Origin: Eupeodes corollae
Lineage: Eukaryota > Arthropoda > Insecta > Diptera > Syrphidae
Reading direction: 5' to 3'
NCBI RefSeq assembly: GCF_945859685.1
Contig: NC_079147.1
Coordinates: 181,767,174 to 181,831,173, forward strand
Length of the DNA: 64,000 nt
The notes under the pieces are model-generated. The model ran no database searches. It was given only the letters and a program-made list of their open reading frames with translations, and was not told the origin of the DNA. A program made the position numbers and the translations under genes. Each line of letters starts with the position of its first letter. The stretch's first letter is position 1. Shown here piece by piece: positions 49,395-63,439 of the stretch.

Positions 49395-50370
49395 TTATAA
49401 AGGCTCAACACGATAAAGCAATGATAGGAATGAGATCTTGCCGCATAGTCTCAGTGGGAGAACGATTATCTATTATTTTAAGAATACTCTTTTCAATTTT
49501 ATCGAAAAGACTCAAATAAGACATTTTGGTTCCAACCCAAATATGAAAATTATACTCGAGTTTCAGACAAATTAGAGCTTTGTAAATTGTAACCACATTA
49601 AAAAAGAGGTACAAAACTTCTTGCGTCATCTGAGAAACAAATATGTGATGATACCATAAAAGATTATTTGTAATGCTCATTTCTAAACCTGAAAGTTGTT
49701 TAGTCTCCTCGATGCAAACACCAGACAGGAATAATGGCATCAGTGGAAAGTTTCGCTTTTGTGACAGTAGACAGGATTAAATTTTCAAAACATTGAACTC
49801 TACAGGGTTTTTAATTCTCCATTGGACAGTGCTGCCGTTAATAGCATAAATTCGAAGGACAAGGATGAACATCTTAAAAAACTGAGGATACTGTCATCAA
49901 ATAAATCAATTAAGTGGGTTTCAAGTTTCAGACAAAAGATCATTATTAAAAAATAAGGTAGAGACAAAACGGAGCCTTGAGCCAGATTTGATCCCGTTCA
50001 TTACTACTCGAATTGAACCGTCCGAAAAATGATTTCTAGCAACAAAAAATCAAGAGGTTTATCGAAACCGCGTTTTCGATAAGAGAGCTTGATGTCAAAC
50101 TCTACGAAATGCTTTTCAAATATCAAGTGCCATAATCTTATGTTTTCCAAAAAGATGTACAAATTTGTGTCTAGTGTTCAATGAGATAAACCATTAAATC
50201 ATAAGTGGAGTTATTGCTACGAAAGCCATCCTTTCAGTAATTAAGAAGATTTTGATCTTCAAGATATTACTTAACTTGAAAATTAATCATCGTTTCACCT
50301 TGCAAAGAAAGGACGTTAGATTTAGGGAAGGATTAATCTTTTTAAGAACAGGCTGGACAATTCCAACTTC
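49395..50370 (-). mobile_element. Jockey-like retrotransposon remnant (copy B)
   Basis: Minus strand. The segment 50040-50300 matches 35490-35750 at the DNA level; TTTTCGATAAGAGAGC and AATATCAAGTGC are shared. The FADD box has decayed to FDDS near 49890. The frame 49740-49405 reads MPLFLSGVCIEETKQLSGLE, ITNNLLWYHH, LICLKLEYNFHIWVGTKMSY and KIEKSILKIIDNRS. This extends past the part preserved in copy A into the C-terminal region. Many frame breaks; inactive. Confidence 0.78.
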
Positions 50371-50374
50371 CATC

Positions 50375-53300
50375 CACTCGAAAGAATCAGTTTTTTTTAT
50401 TAATAATATTAAGTAACTTTAGGCTGTTTTCTGCTCGATATTCAAGACGTTTAATCAATTTAATACTATTTTTGGTAAGACTTAAAAGGTTTTTTTTATA
50501 ACTTGAAATAACTTAAAAGTCGATATCGATTGCATAAAATTGTTCATATTTTGAGAAAAATATTTCAGCTGATAAATACTTGTGTTTAGTTTTTTATACC
50601 AGTTCATAGCATACAATTCAACAGCATGATTTGAGAAACATAATTTAAATTAAAGAATATAAAATTTAATTTTTTTTCAAATTTCTAAAAATGTATGTAA
50701 AACAAAATTATTTGAAATCGATATCCCAGCTGACATATGGAAGATTAAAAAAGTTATTTCGAACATATGGATTCCAAACATGAGGGTTTACAATCTTAAA
50801 CGTACACCACAAGACCTTTCTCTAAAAACCATGGGCATAGATTCTAGAGCTATCGAAATTGCAAGAAATGTTAAATTTTTCAATTGGACAATCGGAATGA
50901 TAATAATATCTAATATTAATTTATGGAACAACATTACGCCTTTCTTTCCCTGTACTTTATAGAATGGCTTCCGACTGTAAGAAAAGATAATTTTTCAAAA
51001 AGCTTATTACTTATTTTTATAGAAGTTTTATAGAAATACCTTTTGTCCTCCACTAAACGGGCACCAACAGTAATTTTTTTTATCATACCCTAAAACTAGA
51101 CCCACGTAGTTAGTAAGAGAAGGTCACGTTAGTAAGAAATTTGTCTGTGACATAAAACCCCGTTATTTTGATTTTTCGTTAGGACTTAGGGGTTACTTAA
51201 AGCACTTTTGATACACTCAAATTTTTAATTCCGAAAAAAGAGGATTTAGGCAAGCTACTACGATTTGAGATGACAGCCAAGGACTTTGTTCTATTTTCTT
51301 TTATATAATATACTTCTACTCATATCCTTTTGCTGTGGTAACATTTGGCGTTTCGTCCGATAATTAGAGTAAATTATGTTGTGGTACAAAAGAAATCAGC
51401 ACCTTTTTTTTATCAGTTTGTCTCGTCTGGATAAATCCTCGATATTAAGAGCCTTTGAAATTGTGCGTTCTAATGCAAAGAGCAGCAAACTCTGGATATA
51501 CATATTTAGTATGGGCTTAGTTTATTTTTCTGTTCGTTTTTTTGCAAATCAGATTGTTTTCATTTTAATTCATAATTTTTAACCGTCTTAAGTTGTAAGA
51601 CTTTTAAGAGCATCTGCTTGCTCAACTCAGTAGTGTATTTTAGTTTTTTTTATTTCCTAAAAAGAAGGAATACTTAATTTACAAAATATCACAAAGAAAC
51701 TTAAAAAAAGAATAAAAACTTTCCCTTTCTCCCTTCTGAAACCTCATCTCTTTCTTCTTCTTTCATTCTTCAGAAAGTTTTTTTATTTTGTTTTATTTTG
51801 TTTCAACTTATTTCAATTGAAAACTGTTTTTCACATGACAATTAAAAGTTAAAAAAAAACTTAAGCATCCAAAGCATGCAATCGTTATTAAAATAATTTG
51901 AATAAATTATAAAAAAAATTAAAATTAAAATTGCTTCAAATACTCAACTGAATTGCATTTTCCAAAGAAGGTGGTTTGGGGGTGGAATGTCGTGAAAAGA
52001 AAAAACATAAAACTCTCGAGAAACTAAAAATTAAAAAAAAAACCTCCCCAGCTAGAAGTCATATAACTTAATAAAATCTTTAAACTAAGCTCGTAAATAA
52101 TTTAAAAAAATATGTCCCCTGTATTTCCTAAGGTGACCATACTCGGATTTACTCTTAAAAATGTAATGATTAGTGTATTTAGGGCCAGATAGGTTGCTCA
52201 AGTCCTAAACCCCAAAATAAAGTCACAAAGTTGAAATTTTTCGAGTTTTTCGAAAAAAAAAACTAAGTTCGTGGAACTCTAGATTGGGCTCTCAAGCATT
52301 TAACCCCAAATTCTAGGCGAACAATTGAGAAGCTTTTAAGGACTTTTTAAACCTTTAAACTTTTGAAATCAAATGATGGGGGAATTTCAATCTCTTTTGA
52401 CCTTTAATCCCGGTTTGTTTCAAAAATCTAAGACTCAAAATAAAAAAGTAATGATGAGAAATTTAGAGGTAGAGGATTTTAAGACCAAACTACGATAAGA
52501 GCATTAAAGTGGAACTAAAGGATGCCTAAATTTCTGCAAAATTACAATTTCAAAATACGGGTCTATTTTTAGTTGTTTTTGCATTGATTCATTTTGTAAT
52601 CTACTTAACTCTGTTTTAATCTTAATATTTGAAGACTGTTATTTAAGACACACAACAAGTATTCGTGGATAGAAATGTTTAGGTTTTTGGGGTTCAAGTA
52701 GAAATGCCTAACATTTGGTACGAGTATTGTTGTAATGAGGTACATCCGAAAGAGTTTTTAAGGATATCTTGATAACGCTTTGAACGACTTTGATTAAATA
52801 AACATTTTATAAAATAATTTAGTTTTTTTTAACTTATTTTCGTTTTAACTTTTGTACCAAGAAACTGTTATATCTTTTAATAATGCAGGAACTATATCTT
52901 ATTAATTATAATACGATGGTCACCTGTTCCGCTAGAAGCCAAAAATATCCTCATTATGGGCAAAATACTTCGAGAATCATGAGTGTTTTTTCGTTTCATT
53001 ATTATTTGCCTTGCTTGAATATTCCTATTTATGTATATAACTACCTTAACTATAGAAGAAAAATAACTTCTTTTGTGCACGCAATTTTGTTGTTTTTTTT
53101 TTAAATACTTATAGCATTTAAAATTTTTGTGGTATGGTATAGTTTGTGTGTGCCAACCATGCATGGTCCTTTAAAAAAAAATAACCACCACATAACATGA
53201 GCGAAAAACCAGCGAACAATGAAAAAGGACATTATATTCCGAATGGGAAGCCTATACTAGCTTATGTATACGAATATATGTACCAACAACATAACACAAG

Positions 53301-56300
53301 GCCATTTTTTGAACGTGCAGGGATTATGTTGCATTAAAGTAGACTAAAAGACTAAAAGAGTGACATATATGATGAGGGCACACACAGGAATAAGAGAAGA
53401 AAATATATTAAATAGGTTATCTCTGGTTTGTTTTTTTGTTGTTGTTGTTGTCATTTTATTGCCAAAAATAAATTATAACCAAGCCAACAGCGTATAAAAG
53501 ATGGAAAATTTCACACAATGTCTAACTATAAATTTTGTTTAAAAATGTGCGATAAGGAAATTAAGAAACACTTATTTTTAAATTTAATTTGAAATTTTGT
53601 TTTAAATAAAAATTTAGTTTTGTCCTTTTTTTGTAGCGCAGCATCGAGAAAGAACGATCGTTTTTTTTAGAGGGTTGTCGTAAGGACACACAGGCTCTTT
53701 AGAATCGCCAAAAGTTTTATAATAGAGATTTATGAAAGCTTAAAATACTTAATAGGATATGACCGTACATTTATGCTGTCTTCAAATAAAATGGTAGGCT
53801 TAATTTTATTTTTTAAAACAAGTACACAAGTGATTTGCAATTAGAGGTTTTATTTTGAAAAGAAATGTTTTGTGCACAAATGTCACTCTTGCTTTTTTTT
53901 TGGGCCACGTAAAATTAAATATATATGCCTTCTTCACTTTTCAAGATCTGCAGCCAAAAAATACGCTCCTGAAAAAACGCGAATTGGTCAAGGAATATTT
54001 CATGAAAAGAATGTGGTTCGGCAACCGTAAGGCTATTTAGGCGTTTAACATAAACGGTCAACGCATTGAATCTTTGGTGTTAAAATTACGCCAAAATCTG
54101 TCGCAGTGATTTTATGTTGTGTAATCGTCAACGAAAAATTATGTCAACCTGTTGACTAGTACATTGCTGCTAACGTTGATAAATATATTTGGGCCAAGGC
54201 GTTGATAATTGCTTGTTACTGTGTAATGAAAATAATGGTATTGGGGCACTTTTACTCGTTTTTGAGAATGTCGGTCATGAAAATTAATTAATTAATGTCA
54301 TTACAAAAAACGCCTTATGATAGGCAAAAATGATAGGTCCAAAAGCGGGCAGCACCTAATGATATTCTAAAAATAAGTGTTCTAAAAAAAGAATATATTG
54401 AATATCTAATTACAATCAGTGTTAAAGGCGAATCTGCTCGAATAAGCTGTGAACGACATATTTTACCACGGTTAAAAGTTGTTTAAGACATTAACCAGCC
54501 CCGTATCTACCTCCACACAAAAAACTAAGTCATAATTTGTTTCCGTTTCGAAGTGAAGGACGTGCAAACAAGCAAACAAACAACAAATAAACTGTCTTTT
54601 TATATTTATGATATAATGATTTTTCTTTGGTTTTGATTGTCCATGTTTCTTAAAGAAAATATTTTCAGAACAATGAGTCTTGAAAGTACGACTGGCAGTG
54701 TAGTAACAGAATCGTTACGGAGACAAAAGGAAGAACAAAAATAAAAACGAAATTATACTCGAAAATACAATGTCGATTTCAAAAGGGATCTATCTATCTA
54801 GAGATGCATGTTTGCATTGTCAGAAAGTCAAAATTAATAATTTTTGAAATTCAATGATTTGAATGATGTTTGGATTTAAAAAAAAGTAGGGTCTTAAAAT
54901 ATATTTCAGTCGCAACATGAAAAATGTATTTCTCTGCCTTATTTGAAACAAAAATAAAAACTAATTGAAAAATTAATGTTCATATCAGGACATCAATTAT
55001 ATTCAAATACAAATGCACAACTTCCTAAAGCTGTTAAAATTAAATTTGCTTTTGTACTCCAAAACCGCATATATGTAGGTAAGTGAAACCCAACCCTCTT
55101 CACATTTATCTTATTGTGTCATAAATCACTATTTACACAACAATTAAAACACTAACCCTTTTCTTTTTCACCTTCCATATTTGCAACAACACATACACCA
55201 AGCCACTAGCCCTAGCTTAAACTCTCACCTTACCGTGGACAGAAGTTTAAGTGAGTTCATCAAAAATATCTAGGTAGACCACAAAATTCAATTAGATCCC
55301 ATATTTAAGAAAAAAAAACATAATAAATATATTAAATTCTTCTCCGTGAAAAAAGCCCTTCTTCCCCATCTCAAAGGACACACATCACAGGATGCAACAA
55401 AACAAAAATACCTCTTTGGTGGTTTGGTTTCGGTTTTTAGGGTGAAAAATGAGCCGATTTTCTATCTGCACTAATTCATTTATTTCTCTCATAGTTTTTG
55501 CTGTTGTAATACATACTCCACTCGACTTGTATATCCTTGATGGCTAAATCCAGGCAAAAAAAAATAACAGCAACAGAAAACACAACTCATCATCATCGGC
55601 CTTAGGGATTTTAGTTTGACATTTGGTTTTTAACTTGTACTTTTTCCTGTCGGCGCCGGAGGACTTTCTAGTTATACTCGTACGTACAATGTATGTGGTG
55701 CCAGGATACGAAGATACAAGGATATAGCTAAGTCACCTTTAGCGGTGGCGTGGAAGGGAGATGAGCTTTTTTGAAGTCAAATTACTGTATTGCTGGTTGT
55801 ATTTATTTGCTGCGTTTTTATTTTGCTCCGTTTATCTGTTTTTGTTTTTGAAAAATTTCACTTGGACTTGGTTTTCCAATTGTGTGTCATTTTTCAAAAT
55901 TGTTTTGTTTTTGTTCATCATATGAAATGTTCAAGCTTTTTGATGGTTTATATGCGTTTGCTTTTATATATATTTGTATGGGGGCTGTAGCGAAAAATAA
56001 ATTCTACGCTACCCGAGCATACGCCTAAAATGTCGATGTTGTTCTAAGGACATTTTTCTGTCTCTCTCTCTTTTTTTCGCTGTTTTAATAAATGACCTTC
56101 GTGAAAAATCATTTTGGTTTTTTAACCATTTGTTTAGGCATTTTTTTTGATTGCCTGCTATACTGCCTACCCTCAACCCCTCCTCTTCTCAACTCCATTT
56201 TTAGCATGGTGAACATACAACAACAAAAAATGAGAAGAATAATGGTTATTCATAAAACAAGATTTGTTTGTTGATGTTTTTTCCGCTGGTATTTGGTTGA

Positions 56301-57985
56301 AGAAGCTTTCGAGTGTGGCGATGTAGATTTTCCTAACTATTGGTTTGTCAAGCTCTGCTTTGATCCATATATTTAAAAAACAAAAATACGACACATCAAA
56401 ATACAAAATATCGTGAAAGGGAAAATGATTTATGACCACCAATGACCGAAATTGATCAAAATAACAAAACGAAAAGTTGTTAATAGTTTTTTTGTTTTTA
56501 TTCTATGTTTTTGTGGTATAGGTTTGCTCTACATTTGACATGTGTAGTGTATACCTTCCTATACCTATAGACACTGGTTTTGAAATATAGGAAAAACTTA
56601 TTTTTTTTGATTTTTATTTGATAACGTAAATTTGCACAGAAATATAAGAAAAATTGGTATTTGTAAACAAAATAGAAAAAATTAGGAAAAATGTCAACCA
56701 TAAAGAGACGAATTTGGTTGAATTATAGGTCGGTACATTAGACTGACTCAAATTTACAAAATGTTTTACAAAAAAAGTTCTTCAATTTTTTAGATTTAGT
56801 TGGAAAAAAGCTTTTTGAAATCATTTAATTTGTTAACAGATGAAAATGGAAGGAATTTTTTTTGGTATTTTTGTGTAGAAAATTGCATGCTCAAAATGTT
56901 AAATCTCTCAACTTAAAAAAAAGGAAATCTTTTAAGTTAACACTTAAAAGATGTTGATTTAAAATTGTCTAAGGATTCTCTAAAAATGTAAGGTTTTATA
57001 TTTATTTTTTTAATTTGCTAACGACAAAGAGTAAACGGCTATAAGAATATGGCCAAAAACAATATTCCAAATTTTATTTATCTGGTTTGCCAACATTTTG
57101 GACTTTACCAAAATACCAGTTCTTATAAAATGTTTGAAAGTTAATACTCCAGTAATTTTATCACTGAGTGAAGCGGATATAAAAGAAACAAAACAAAATC
57201 CTTAGTCCCCGTATAATAGAATCAACTTGAACAAAACCGGAGATCAATTTAAAAGTTTTATAAACCTTACATATCTTATGGAAACAATTGAACAAATTGA
57301 TAATTATGTTGAACAAGACTACAAGGAAGAAAGTATTTCAAGTACTTTCGAACTTAAGAGGAACAGATACAAAATATTCTGTCGAAATGAAAAGAACTAA
57401 AAAAAATGGCAAAATACAAAATTCGCAGGGTGGCAACAGATGCTTCCCAAATAGTCTATATGAAAAACAGCGATGCTTTAAAGACAGTAGACACAAAACA
57501 CTCCAATAAAATCGCAAGATGGCGAATGGATCAGAAAACCGAAAATCTTAAGAATGTTTTTAAAGTTTTCCTAGCAAATACGGCTACAGTTTACTAACAG
57601 TTTGTTGATATGAATTCGAAATTCTGTTCGTCATGCTCTGTTGAGATGTAAGGAACAAGCGTAGGATTGTAGATTGTATTGACATTATCCCATTAGCAAT
57701 GGGTACGAATTTTTGTGAAAAATTGGAATTCTTCAAGGAATGTCAGTGGCTTACTTATTTGTTAGGATCTTTTCCCCGACGCAGAGTAGTAAGGGTACAT
57801 CAGGCGATTCTACTTTGCAAAAAGCTAGCCCATAAGACATGTTATTATCTATTTTTGTTGAACAGAGTATAATACGAAATCGGCAGGGTACGATCTTACC
57901 ACTGTTCAAGTTTTGAAAGAAACGCTGTCGATAGATTTCAAAAACATACAATTTATAAATATTAAAAAAAATATTAGAAGTCATT
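50375..57985. other. Non-coding stretch
   Basis: No gene or element was recognised with confidence. Frames at 57288-57597 (K/N-rich, two overlapping ORFs) might be 5' sequence of the LINE remnant that follows, but no motif supports this. The region is AT-rich with T and A runs. Confidence 0.45.
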
Positions 57986-57989
57986 GTTA

Positions 57990-59160
57990 CACCTAAGCAA
58001 GGTAAGCCACCAACAGAAGTTACATCCTACAGGCCAATATCGCTTACACCAATCATTACAAAAGTTTCGACAAACAACAATCGAACAGGCTCAGCAAAAT
58101 AATAGCAGAAAAAAGGATAATTTCTGAGCCATCAGTTTGGATTAATAAATAAAAATTTTGGGGATCGACCAAGTATATCGAAGTACGGATGTGATGAAAG
58201 AACAATTTAAGAAAAACAATGTTAGGGTGTTGGCCAAGCCTTTGGCAAGGTTTGGCACTAGTGACTTGAGTACAAACTGAAGACGGACCTTTTCAGGCAG
58301 AAATAGTGCTGTATGATTAACATTCCCAAAACAAAAGAAACAAGAAGCCGGCATACCACAAGGAAGTGTCCTAGGTCCAATCTTGTATCGTTGATATTTA
58401 CTACGGATTTTCCTACCGAATATCGACGGTATCATGGCCTCTGACTGTTAAGCCAAAGTTCTTCGATTAAACCCTGCCTGTGCCACCTGAGGTTTTTTAT
58501 TCACGGATACTGCCTCTATTCTTCTAATAAATGGTGCTTTCTCAAATAAGCAATTTGGATTCCTCATGAAAACTGTACATCCCCTTCTCCATTTCTAAAA
58601 TTACTCGCTAACAGGAATGTTTGTGAGTTGCATGTCAGCTTCACGAGCTGTTGCACCGCGTGGTTTATATATTTAAAACGTTCACATTAATTATGGGACA
58701 AAACGTCAGTTGACTTCGCAGTAAAGCATTCAGTCATTCCAATTTTAACAAACCCTTGTTAATGGTTTTGGGATGTATTAGAGAGCTCAACAATTATCCA
58801 AGCTTTTCAATAAAAACGAGTTGTATTCGAACACTGTCAAAAAATGTATAAATTAATATCATCGTTTAACAAAAATTCTAGAAAAGATAAAGGTTGGCGA
58901 TATAACATCAAAGAGCTTGTTTGTATTTTAAAATCAAGATGTGGCTACATCTACTAACTCTAGACTTGAATGCAGCCATTAACAATTTATGTCAACTTTA
59001 CAAGTACTTCAGTGCAGATCATTTAAAATAAGCATTACGAAAAGCAAATCTGTTTTCTGCGAGATACGCCCTAAAACAACATAATCTATATCGAGTCAAA
59101 TGTTAAATTACTACTTATACCAAAGGTAGGCCCTTTAAAGTTCTCGAGGTTATAATGAAT
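57990..59160 (+). mobile_element. Non-LTR retrotransposon remnant interrupted by a SINE
   Basis: PTEVTSYRPISLTPIITK near 58010-58063 is the RT box 'E..SYRPISL.P...K'. Later frames give QAFGKVWH (first catalytic region, Asp lost), LEYKLKTDLFRQ, and a PQGSVLGPIL-like string near 58357-58386 followed by TTDFPT. SINE-like sequence then intervenes (58436-58680). DVATSTNSR near 58937-58963 (end of the YADD box) and AAINNLCQLYKYFSADHLK near 58973-59030 continue the RT thumb. Frames shift repeatedly. The 5' ORF and 3' tail are not identified. Confidence 0.68.
58436..58680 (+). mobile_element. tRNA-derived SINE, degraded (copy 2)
   Basis: Shares ordered blocks with the SINE at 4585-4887: CTGACTGTTAAGCC near the head, AAACCCTGCCTGTGCCACCT in place of the B-box region, ACTGCCTCT, and the 18-base GTGCTTTCTCAAATAAGC (58534-58551, identical to 4727-4744). 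AAAACTGTA and GGAATG..TGTGAGTTG follow, ending in TTTATATATTTAA. It is shorter and more diverged. It sits within a LINE remnant. Confidence 0.68.
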
Positions 59161-59164
59161 GCAG

Positions 59165-61985
59165 CAGTAGTTGGACTATCAGAGACACTTCATACCAGGC
59201 GCTCTTTTATAGAATCCTGCTCCTATCTCTCCATTTGCAGCCACAAAATGAAAGAACCCAAAAAGGACATCGGAAATTTATCTTTTCTGCCCTTAAATAT
59301 AGTATTTCCACAGAAAAGCCCTGAATGTGATATGTTTTAACTCTGATTGCTTCTCTCATTTCATAAAATTTCAACAAAAACCAACCTTAAAATGTGTCCT
59401 TTTATGAGATTTTTTCGTAGGAAAAATATGTAAGTTAAAAAAGCACACACGACAATATTCATCAACATAACAAAATAAATTATTAAAAAAATAACAACAA
59501 ATTTTCAATCCTTATGGTCTGGTGCGTGCTTGCTGATGGCATAGTGCCCTCGCTTGTTTTCGGTCATTGTTCGTTATAAACTCGCATGCCTTAAATCTAC
59601 CTTTGTGTTTGCAGGATATTAAACGTGCACAGCAATTGTATCCTCTGTAATAATAATAATAGTAATTACATGTCCCGGTGGACACATTGAGAAAGAGTGC
59701 AATTGAAGAGATTATTAATTGTATGTATTGGTAGTTACCTATGTATACAATAATCCTTTTTTTCGTATTCACGTGTGATTTTTTTTATTGTTGTTTTTGT
59801 TGTTGTTAATGTTGTCAAGGCCAACAAAACAAAAAATAAAACGAACAAACGTGCAAAAATTATATTAACAATATAAAAAAGGATATCTCTCTATTGCAAA
59901 CATATAACTCTGACACTGATGTAGCTCGAGCTACACACATATGAAAGCATAAAAATTAACAAACATGAAAACAAAATAAAAACATCCTGTCGCTTAAAAT
60001 TACACATGCGATCACAATTTTTCACAAGCCATTCGAAAAAAATTAACAAAAAAAAGGATACATTTTGTTTGAGCTGGATGGATGTGGGTTGTGGATACAG
60101 GATATAAATTGGGCCAGAGTAATGTCCACCTTCACATCGCAGTTACATATAACTCTACCTAGGGTTGTTTCTGTTTTGTTCAATTATTTACTTATCTTGT
60201 CGCGCGAGCGGGCGATTATTGGATAGCAGTGAGGAGTACCATCACCATTGACCATTACCAGAAATATAATACTGGATGTCCTTAATGCAACTCACGGCTT
60301 TTGGCTGATACGTCCCGCGTCCGCTCGTGTCATCATCAGTAGCACCGGTGCAATGCACTGCCATCACCATCGCCATCGCCATCGCCACGCCACCACCGGT
60401 CAAAAGGAGTGGTATCATTTTTAATCCGCTCAGTGTAATCGTACATTAAGCCAAATTAACCTAATTCATTAACTTATTCAGTGCACATGTTGGGTAAAAT
60501 GGCAAAATAAATAATTGGATTGGTGGTAGAAAAGGTGAAACACATATTGACGACAACGGACGTCGCGTCACAGACACATGTGTCTATATCCTAAAAGGAC
60601 TCTTTTTTTCTGATGTTGTTTTTATATTTGAAAAGGTGTTGACAGGACGACTGTGTATCAATAAGTACAGCAGCAGCATAAAAAAAAACCTCTTAGCAAA
60701 TTACACATCGAGTGCAGCGGCAAGAGAGATCTAATCGCAAACCAAAACCACCTCCAACCTTCCCTTTATAAATTCATTGTACAATCCTCTGCCGTCGTTC
60801 ACATATAGGATAGGTAGGTATAGATGGCATGGGTATTATTAGATATTATTAGTGCCTTTAAATTTAATTGGGTTTGCAAACTTCACTTAATTATAATTCC
60901 ATGGTAGTTATAACATGTATACTGGTGTACTGGCACTGGCACTCGGTACAGGTGCATTGCAATTCCATCGCTCAATTATGTCCACAAAATTAGCAAGTCG
61001 CTACCTACCTACCTATATATATGTATACACTTTAGTTATAGCTATGAAAATATGTACATACTTATGTGTTTCTACTGAACTACATAGAGAAGAGATATGT
61101 ATATTAAACAATCCTTGAAGCAGTTTGGAAATAAATGGGAATGCCGTTTAAATTGATTGAATTTCAATATTAATTTAGTCATCTATGGGATCTCATTTTA
61201 ACAATACAATCATAATAGTACTCTCACACATACAAATACCTTATAGCGAGCCATTCAAAAACATCATCAGTTGGTATATTGCGCCTGGAGTAGCGTCATT
61301 TCATATGATGCTAGGTTATATTATAGTAGTATTTTGAATTGAAATGTTGTTAAGTGTTCAATTTAATATCTACCTATACGAAATTTGACATGTTATTGAC
61401 AAATAATGTGTAGTTGCATATAACACAGTAGATTCTTGATTATTTAAACACCCATAATGCGAAACTATTAAACACATAAAGCGTCATCCAGGGATGATAT
61501 TGGATATGGAATTGATTTCAATGACATGCGTTCTAGGAGTAGATTGGCTATAAGGAGTGTTAGGCCTTGGAACCTGTTTTTTCGTGATAATTTTTCAAAA
61601 GCCTATGACCGCACGTTTTACATTCAGAGATATGAAATATATTTTCTTACTACTGAAACATTATCTTACAAAAGAAAAAGAACAAATAATAAAGTAAATA
61701 TTTATAGAAGGAACCTGTTAATTGTACAGTTTTTGCAAATGTGAAAATTGGACTTAGGCGCTATTTAAACCAAACTGGTGATAGTTTCGGGATGGTATGT
61801 TATTTAAAGTGTACAGGTAAAAAAAAAAGAGAAAAAGCGACATAAGCAATAATTGGGTCAGGTAAGATGAATACAAGGCGTATGATGTATCACTAAAGTG
61901 ATATTTCACTATTATGACAAAGTAAAGGTAAATTTTATAGTTTTTTTTATTTAAAAAGGCTGGAGCACTAGAATAAATTTGAGAA
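59165..61985. other. Non-coding stretch with GC-rich patch
   Basis: No gene was recognised. A GC-rich patch at about 60195-60405 ends in GCCATC repeats. CTAC/TATA-type simple sequence lies near 61000-61025. The frame at 61526-61744 has no clear domain. Confidence 0.55.
60358..60395. repeat. (GCCATC)n hexanucleotide repeat
   Basis: Imperfect CCATCG/CCATCA units in tandem, much more GC-rich than the neighbouring sequence. Confidence 0.85.
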
Positions 61986-61989
61986 ATAC

Positions 61990-62200
61990 ACTCAAGAAAA
62001 ATTTAGCTTATCACATGCTGCCGTTTTTAGCCCACAACCGAAGGACAAAGATGGGAATCTAAGAACGAATATGAAAAGCTGAGGGTAAGGTCATCAGCGA
62101 AACAATCTAGTGGGTTAGAAGCTTCAGACAGAAGATTTTTAAATAAAATAAGGAAGAGTGTCGATGATAAAAGGGATAACAAGCCTTTACATTGAGACTT
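61990..62200 (-). mobile_element. Jockey-like retrotransposon fragment (copy C)
   Basis: Minus strand frame reads LLSEASNPLDCFADDLTLSF then SYSF.DSHLCPSVV. It is the same stretch as copy A's FADD-box region (35244-35400), with the FADD codons at 62089-62100 intact. Only about 200 bp are clearly recognisable. Confidence 0.72.
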
Positions 62201-62204
62201 TTTC

Positions 62205-62855
62205 AGTGATATTGTAATCTGCGTTAAGATGCATATTAACTGAGAGTGGAAGAGAGACCCAAAAGCAACTTATATACGATCACAGGAATAAAAGGAATCT
62301 TCAGTTTTCTTTTGAATATGATCGACGATCTTGGCACAACATGATCTATTTTCTAGCAACAGGATGTGAAAAACTTCTAAAAATGACAGTTCACTTTTTA
62401 CGCAATAGCAAAACTCGAAGATTGATTTCACTGGTTGTCAAAATAACGTATTTTTCATTTTATGAACTTAAATTTGTTCACATTTTAAAATGTGAAATAT
62501 TTCAAAACCTGACATGATATAGTAATTTTGCAGTCGGATTTGATCAGGGCTATTTGGTTGCCCAAACAAAATTCTTATTCAGCAGTGGTTTTCTTTACAC
62601 TGTTTAATACTTAAGTAGGATCATCCAGTGTTTAATAAAAGAAATTAAGTAGGGTAAGTAAGCCAAAAATTTTGAATTTATTTGTTTTTAAAAACCGTAG
62701 TAAAAATAGGTGAATTTTTGAATTTTATCTTTGGCAACATCATTTACAGTAAACGTACGTTTTGTGGTTAGTGTCACTGTCAAATACCTTATGTTTGGTC
62801 TTCGATTTAAATTTTATTGTTGGACATTAAACCCCACGAACACCTTTACGTAGAG
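62205..62855. other. Non-coding spacer
   Basis: Nothing recognisable between a LINE fragment and a mariner remnant. It may hold unalignable parts of either. Confidence 0.4.
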
Positions 62856-62859
62856 AGCG

Positions 62860-63290
62860 AACTGAGCAAAATATCGTGAATTTTTCATTCGGCACCGTTC
62901 GCAGCAATTAACTTAACGTGGAAAATTTTGCGGAAGAATTTATGAATGATAACAAACTGTGCAAAATTGAATTGACATGCCACATAGCATGCGTAACAAT
63001 TCGAAAATTGAGAGGCGAGTTCGAAGACAAATTTAATTTGGTTTTTTAGGTACCTAGAATTTAATTCTTTTAGACTATTTTGGTTAAGGTGTCTGAATGT
63101 AGACAAACCTGCTTTAATTGACGCCCTGAAAGCCATCATGAAAGTATTTTTTTTTGTGAAATACCTGTCGAAATGTTATAGAGACTATGACAAAATTGGA
63201 CAAAGGGGATGGACCATTTAAGCCGTGGCCTACATTTTCATGAAATAACCTTCAAACATCGAATTGTATCATCGTACTATAGATTTAAAT
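62860..63290 (+). mobile_element. Mariner-type transposase remnant
   Basis: Plus-strand frames give NDNKLCKIELTCHIACVTIR then KLRGEFEDKF (about 62947-63032), matching the box around the second catalytic Asp ('QQDGATCHIARVTIDLLRGEF'), with the Asp lost. Next come VDKPALIDALKAIM (about 63098-63140), EIPVEML near 63160, QNWTKGMDHL, and HFHEITFKH at 63233-63259. This is the order of the rosa-like C-terminus seen at 13290-14100. Frames shift and stop; a dead copy. Confidence 0.75.
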
Positions 63291-63439
63291 AAAGATTTTA
63301 TGCATTAGTAATTTAGTTTTTCTTTGGTCAAAAAAGCTGCTATATAAAATCAGTAGCGATAATTTTCCTGAAATTGCGAAAAAAGGTGTATTTGTCAGTC
63401 CATAGAATGAACTTGGTTTTTATAACTTTTTTAATTGTA

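Noticed and set aside
53930..54560. Possible decayed transposase or host exon downstream of the ORF at 53855-54040
   Set aside because: Several short frames look protein-like but none shows catalytic or DNA-binding motifs.
57288..57597. Two overlapping K/N-rich ORFs as a gag-like ORF1 of the following LINE
   Set aside because: No zinc knuckle or other ORF1 motif; composition matches A-rich DNA.
61526..61744. ORF with NFSKAYDR resembling an RT 'DFSKAFD' box
   Set aside because: No other RT motif is found in order around it, so the match is probably chance.
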